From the NCBI GenBank assembly GCA_002127295.1, contig NFUV01000002.1, forward strand, positions 930,001 to 994,000: a DNA stretch of 64,000 bases. Reading direction: 5' to 3'. Below, in pieces: positions 59,870 to 64,000 of this stretch (within the stretch, counting starts at the first letter, position 1; each line of letters starts with the position of its first letter). The DNA comes from Chitinophagaceae bacterium IBVUCB2 (GTDB lineage: Bacteria > Bacteroidota > Bacteroidia > Chitinophagales > Chitinophagaceae). The notes beneath the pieces are model-generated. The model was not told where the DNA came from and ran no database searches. It saw only the letters and a list, made by a program, of their open reading frames with translations. Made by a program: the position numbers and the translations under genes.

Positions 59870-61350
59870 TTACATATGATTACTAGCTAAAGTAGCTGCT
59901 ATATCTTTATTTAGAGAAAAAGTAGCTTTGAGTTCGTAACCATCTCCTGGTTTTGAAATGATCCTTACTTTCCCATGAAAAAGTTCTACACGACTTTTTA
60001 TATTAATGATTCCAACTCCTTTTTTTCATTCGACATATCACAACCCTTTCCATTGTCATTTATTACTAATAACATTTCATTATCCTGCCTGGTCAGCTTG
60101 ATAATAGCAATGGAAGCTTCTGAATGCTTAAGAATATTATTTATTTGTTCCTGAACAATCCGGAAAATATTGATTTGCAATTGTTCGGGAATTTTTTCCT
60201 CTTCAAGGCCGGGCTCATAAAAAATAATTTTTATTGGATGAACAGCCATTACATCTGTAATTAAAATTCTGATATTTTGTATTAAGCCGAAAATATCAGA
60301 GGGAGGGATTATTAGGTTTTTTGACATTTTTCTGATCACTTCTATTACTTCCTGAATAAAATCCAATGATTTTACAATATGGGCATCTTTATTTTCTTTA
60401 GAGGTCTTAGCCATTTGCATATACATTTTGGCCACCACTAAAATCTGGCCCAGATTGTCATGAATTTCCATCCCTATCGCAGACCGTTCATTTTCTAAAG
60501 AGGTTAAGACCGCACTGGTTATTTCCCGATGTTGTTCCATTTTTTGGTTCGACATATCTTGTTCCAGCATTACTCTTTCATCGATATCCTGCGTCGCTCC
60601 AATGATGCGGGTAGGTTTATAATTTTCATCCCGAAGGATATGCCCCCTGTCATGTACATAGCAAAAGCTTCCATCCATCCGTTTAAAACGGTATTCATCT
60701 TCCCATATTTCCAATTCGGTATCTTTAATAGTCGTATTTAGTTTTGTCAGTACCCTTTCTCTATCATCGGGATGTAGGCAGCTTCTCCAAAAATTTACCG
60801 GGATTAATTTATTTTCGATAGGATAGCCAAAAGCTCTTTTATGACCACCATCTATCCAAAATATTTCATTGGTTCCCCAATCCCATTCCCATAATGCGTC
60901 ATTAGTAATTTCTGTTACGTATTTGTAAAGCTCAGTAAGAGTATTAAGACGGTCCATTATCTTAACCGAATCTTCAGTGTACGGTGCAGAACTACTTTTA
61001 AAGGACACACACAGATTATCATCCACACACCAGGTAGTTACATCAAACCATGCGTTCATTTCGCCCCAGTATTCCTGAAATTGAATGGGAATATCCTTCA
61101 GAAAGGCTTTATTATATACTGCATAAAATTCTATCGGTATCCTTTGCGCAAATTCCTTCCAAAGGTTCTTCCCGAGAATATTAATTTTCGTAATTCCTAA
61201 TAATTTTTCTGCCGACTCATTCCAGTATTTTACTACCCAATTTTCATCTACAATAAAATAACCGTTAGTCAGCGTCTCAATGACTGGCTTACCCTGGTAG
61301 GTATTTTTTTTAAATGATCTTTTTGATGATATGATGGGTTCCGCAGACAT
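59870..61350 (-). CDS. PAS-domain sensor histidine kinase, frame broken at an A_AAA_AAG slippery site
   Basis: Frame zero (59998-61350) gives 450 residues: PAS 1 (about 22-115), PAS 2 with PAC (about 140-265, ending GATQDID), a HisKA_3-like helix with the phospho-histidine in GMEIHDNLGQ, and the ATPase N box (EQINNILKH) and D box (NDNGKG). It then stops in ELESLI, without the G2 box. A -1 shift at A_AAA_AAG (60025-60019) restores KGVGIINIKSRVELFHGK and 49 more codons to the stop at 59870, total 493. The gene is downstream of a cupin gene by 10 bp. A missing base in the A7 run is the simplest explanation. Confidence 0.85.
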
Positions 61351-61360
61351 ACAGTAGCGT

Positions 61361-61720
61361 TTAATCTATATTGTTTTTAATGGTAGTCAGTATCATTTTA
61401 AAACGTCCGTTTGGTTTGATAAAGTTGGATGCATGGGCCGGTATCACAATACCTTGACCCGTTGTAAGAATGGTTGCTACTTTATCAATAACAATTTCTG
61501 CTTTTCCCTCAATGATCTGAGCGAAAGTATCAAATGGAGATCTTTTTTCTGTTAAACCTTCTCCTGCATCAAAAGACAAGACACTGATATTTCCAGTTGT
61601 TTTTTTGATAATAGTTTTTATGACAACTGCATTAGTCATATACTCTATAATTTCAACTATTATATGTGCTTTGGCTTTTTCAAGTTCTGTGTTATTTTTT
61701 ATTTCATCTGATAGTGTCAT
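61361..61720 (-). CDS. Cupin-domain protein paired with a histidine kinase
   Basis: The product has 119 residues and is a paralogue of the cupin at 4912-5319. It has a single cupin fold (IEGKAEIVIDKVATILTTGQG, then IVIPAHASNF). It lies 10 bp upstream of the PAS histidine kinase and shares its transcript, so it might sense a ligand for the kinase or be part of its output; neither is shown. Metal-ligand histidines of the usual cupin motif are mostly missing. Confidence 0.78.
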   Translation of the reverse strand: MTLSDEIKNNTELEKAKAHIIVEIIEYMTNAVVIKTIIKKTTGNISVLSFDAGEGLTEKRSPFDTFAQIIEGKAEIVIDKVATILTTGQGIVIPAHASNFIKPNGRFKMILTTIKNNID

Positions 61721-62046
61721 ATTGAAAATTTATTATAATACAAACAAGAAAACCATGTGTGCCTCTCAGTAAGCACTAAAATTTTTAATTGACAGTTTTG
61801 GGGTAATGAATGGAGGTGAAAATGGGATGCGACTGATCTGGCTCGAAATATAAGCATGGATATTTAATCGAAATTCTCTACTTATCCATAGTAAAGTTCG
61901 CTACATAATGATTGCAGACGGTTATGCGATTACCGTAAGATGTTACATAATTCACACTTAAAGACATATCGATAATAAAATTGAAAATTTCTTCTAAATA
62001 GAAAAGGTTAGAAAAGGGAATTTTAAAAGTATGTTACATTCCAGTT

Positions 62047-62065
62047 CGGGGCATTAAATACCCCG
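62047..62065 (+). promoter_or_regulatory. Hairpin in the 470-bp region before the membrane cyclase
   Basis: CGGGG and CCCCG pair around CATTAAATA, 126 bp before the cyclase start. The whole gap 61721-62190 shows no coding frame. The hairpin has no T-tract, so it may be a leader-RNA or protein-binding site. Confidence 0.3.
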
Positions 62066-62190
62066 ATTAGCACTGAATGGGGAATGTATAATAACTTATC
62101 ACTATACTAAACAAGTAAAAGGTGGCACGTTTTAAGCATCTAAAGGTCTACTTAATACCGCCTTACCATTAATTTCGAGAGCTCAATCAA

Positions 62191-63339
62191 ATGAATACTA
62201 AGGAAAAGCAACTAACGCTGAAAAAAAGCGGTAAGCCTAATTTTATGACACTTACTGATATTTTCAGCAAAAATTCTATCCTTAAAAGATATTATTTCAA
62301 AACGCTGGCTGTTATTGGAATTATATGGACATTCTTTGACTATTCAAGATTTCTTACTCTTTCTTTCACCGAAAAAACTGAGCAATATCCCTATACAGAA
62401 CCAGGGCAAAGTCTTTTCATTCTCCGTTTAGTCCTGGGGCTTATTGCTTACTCTGCAATGGCCTATATGCTGATCTTCCCGTTGAAGAACAGATTTAGAA
62501 AATATCCACTCTGGCTTAGCTTTATTTTCAAAACATTAATTCTATGTGTTCTCACTGCATTGTTTGCAATCATTAATTTTTATATCATTTATATTTTTGT
62601 ATACTCCATTAACCCTATTGCGGCTACCCGAACCTTGTACTATTATGCCATACAAACTCCATGGCTGTTGAATTATGTCGAATCAAGGCTACTATTATAT
62701 ATTATTACCTTATTAATACTGGAGATCAATGAAAAGTATTCACCCGGAGTGTTCACTGATATTTTTATTGGAAAATATTTAAAGCCGAAAGAAGAAAAAA
62801 GAATCATTCTTTTCATTGATTTAAAAGATTCGACACCCACTGCAGAGAAATTAGGCCATAAAAAATACTTCTTTTATATCCGTGACTTTATTCATCATAT
62901 TTCTCTTGCTTTACTTGAATACGATGGATTGATCTATCAATATGTTGGAGATGAAATTGTAGTATCCTGGTTATCTACTGCTGGAAATAAAAATAAATGT
63001 ATACAATCTGTTATAAGAGCTCGTCGTATTATACAGAGAGAAAGTAACTATTACCGGCGGGAGTATGGCATTGTACCTGAATATCGAATTGGTGTGCACC
63101 TGGGTATGGTGATGGTTGGAGAAATCGGCATCGTTAAAAAAGATCTCACCATGAGCGGCGATGCGATGAATACTACCGCACGGATCAGAACAATGACCGG
63201 GGAACTGAATCAAAAGTTTATAGGTTCAGCAGATTTTGTAAAAAATGCCGGTTTAGAAGCCTGGCAGGTGGAGAGCCTTGGGAGTATCGACTTAAAAGGA
63301 AAAGAATTACCTATGGAATTGTTTGCCATAAAAATATAA
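62191..63339 (+). CDS. Membrane-bound class III nucleotidyl cyclase
   Basis: The product has 382 residues. Residues 35-180 contain four or five membrane helices; the cyclase homology domain is at about 203-380. Both metal-binding aspartates (Asp210 in FIDLKDST, Asp254 in YVGDE) and the Asn327/Arg331 pair (AMNTTAR) are present, so it is probably active. The site that usually carries the adenine-selecting lysine has another residue. It lies 5 kb from the cyclase-YHS gene; together with the histidine kinase and AraC regulator this is a signalling neighbourhood. Confidence 0.88.
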   Translation: MNTKEKQLTLKKSGKPNFMTLTDIFSKNSILKRYYFKTLAVIGIIWTFFDYSRFLTLSFTEKTEQYPYTEPGQSLFILRLVLGLIAYSAMAYMLIFPLKNRFRKYPLWLSFIFKTLILCVLTALFAIINFYIIYIFVYSINPIAATRTLYYYAIQTPWLLNYVESRLLLYIITLLILEINEKYSPGVFTDIFIGKYLKPKEEKRIILFIDLKDSTPTAEKLGHKKYFFYIRDFIHHISLALLEYDGLIYQYVGDEIVVSWLSTAGNKNKCIQSVIRARRIIQRESNYYRREYGIVPEYRIGVHLGMVMVGEIGIVKKDLTMSGDAMNTTARIRTMTGELNQKFIGSADFVKNAGLEAWQVESLGSIDLKGKELPMELFAIKI

Positions 63340-63397
63340 TAGGATAAAACCTTTCCAAAGATTTGTGCCCCATTGATCTTTGTTTTACAATTTTAAA

Positions 63398-64000
63398 CTA
63401 CATAGCTTTTAGTGTGGGTGTTTTTTGATTGGCGAGTACTTTGTTTTTAATCATGTCTTTTACAATCATCTGTCCGTATCCATGACTCAGGCTTTCTGTG
63501 GATGCCGGTTCAAAGGATTGGCTTTGCGCTGAATAAAGCAGTGAGTTGGATACGAGATCATAGAAATTACTTTCCCAAAAATACCGGGTATCTGTAACGT
63601 AATAACCAGGGGAATATATCCGCTCATTAATAGTTTGATAATAACCATAAAAGCTATTGTGATGAACATAGTAAGGAGAATTGGTTATTCTCCCGGGGAC
63701 ATAATACTTTTCCTTTTGCTTATCAAGTAATGTTACAGTCACCACCGCATCAACACCTGAATTCCTGAGTTTAGCGATGGCTTCTTTTTCACTTAGACCT
63801 TCGAAAGCTTTGGGGTTGTATTCTTCACAGGAGCATACGGCATCATAGCCCAGTTCTTTGAGATCCCCAACCATATGCTGCTCCATTTTTTCACGAACGG
63901 TCCGGTCTGCATCACGAATCAGGCCCAGCACAACAATTTTGCTATATTTTTTTGCTGTTACATCAGGTGCTTTCCATGAACTGGTGATGCGGGATGTAGG
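63398..64000 (-). CDS. Exported protein of unknown function (partial, N-terminus outside window)
   Basis: The frame is open to the right edge, with 200 codons visible. Upstream of an in-frame GTG at 63931 it still encodes SWKAPDVTAKKYSKIVVLGLI, so that GTG is not the start. The segment SSWKAP...KKYSKIVVLGLIRD resembles the beginning of the mature part of a family of Bacteroidota lipoproteins with a GxDAVVTVTLLD core. A Tyr/Asn/Ser-rich region (about 100-155 of the visible part) follows. Its function is unknown. Confidence 0.65.
   Translation of the reverse strand, partial: PTSRITSSWKAPDVTAKKYSKIVVLGLIRDADRTVREKMEQHMVGDLKELGYDAVCSCEEYNPKAFEGLSEKEAIAKLRNSGVDAVVTVTLLDKQKEKYYVPGRITNSPYYVHHNSFYGYYQTINERIYSPGYYVTDTRYFWESNFYDLVSNSLLYSAQSQSFEPASTESLSHGYGQMIVKDMIKNKVLANQKTPTLKAM

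Overview
The window looks like the chromosome of a Bacteroidota bacterium, most likely of the Chitinophagaceae/Chitinophagales type. Evidence for this is a gliding-motility/T9SS C-terminal sorting domain on a giant adhesin, a TonB-dependent receptor with an N-terminal carboxypeptidase-regulatory-like domain, WG-repeat and FISUMP domains, OmpA with thrombospondin type 3 repeats, the futalosine-pathway enzyme MqnA, a methionine-tuned proteorhodopsin, weak Shine-Dalgarno sequences and many -7 boxes of the Bacteroidota form TAnnTTTG lying just upstream of start codons.

Layout. 1-17.5 kb is a mostly minus-strand run of envelope and secreted proteins: a Tat-exported ankyrin protein (cut by the window edge), a serine hydrolase, a CDGSH iron-sulfur protein, OmpA/TSP3, a cupin, a TonB receptor, an S41 protease, an SRPBCC protein, lipoproteins, a FISUMP protein and a sugar dehydrogenase. 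A HipA-like kinase/DUF3037 pair (13.5-14.7 kb) sits inside it. 18.1-21.1 kb is a phototrophy cassette: proton-pumping rhodopsin, a hairpin terminator, the retinal-forming dioxygenase Blh and an MFS transporter. 21-34.5 kb is an accessory zone rich in repeats: a 19-unit 21-bp tandem array, four or more dispersed intergenic repeat families, gene remnants, a PD-(D/E)XK-type nuclease with a small partner, a DUF695 protein, a DUF2971 protein, a response regulator, a YihY-family protein, release factor 3 and an acetyltransferase.

34.5-38.1 kb is a 1189-residue T9SS adhesin with duplicated LamG-type domains; purB and mqnA follow, divergently arranged. 40.3-48.5 kb is one tight operon for a surface-polysaccharide sugar: rfbF and rfbG make CDP-4-keto-6-deoxyglucose, then an epimerase, a C-methyltransferase and a reductase probably turn it into a branched CDP-deoxysugar. 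An O-methyltransferase and three family-2 glycosyltransferases follow. A family-4 glycosyltransferase and a YfhO membrane protein converge on it from the other side.

52-57 kb is housekeeping: a queuosine-precursor transporter, a Nudix hydrolase, CorA, a DinB-like protein, dapF, a nucleoside phosphorylase and tRNA-Cys with a strong terminator. 57.3-64 kb is signalling: two class III nucleotidyl cyclases (one fused to a YHS-like domain), a DJ-1/AraC regulator, a PAS histidine kinase whose reading frame is broken exactly at an A_AAA_AAG slippery heptamer, and a cupin paralogous to the one at 5 kb. Two apparent frameshifts fall in A-runs, so assembly errors must be excluded before they are read as biology.
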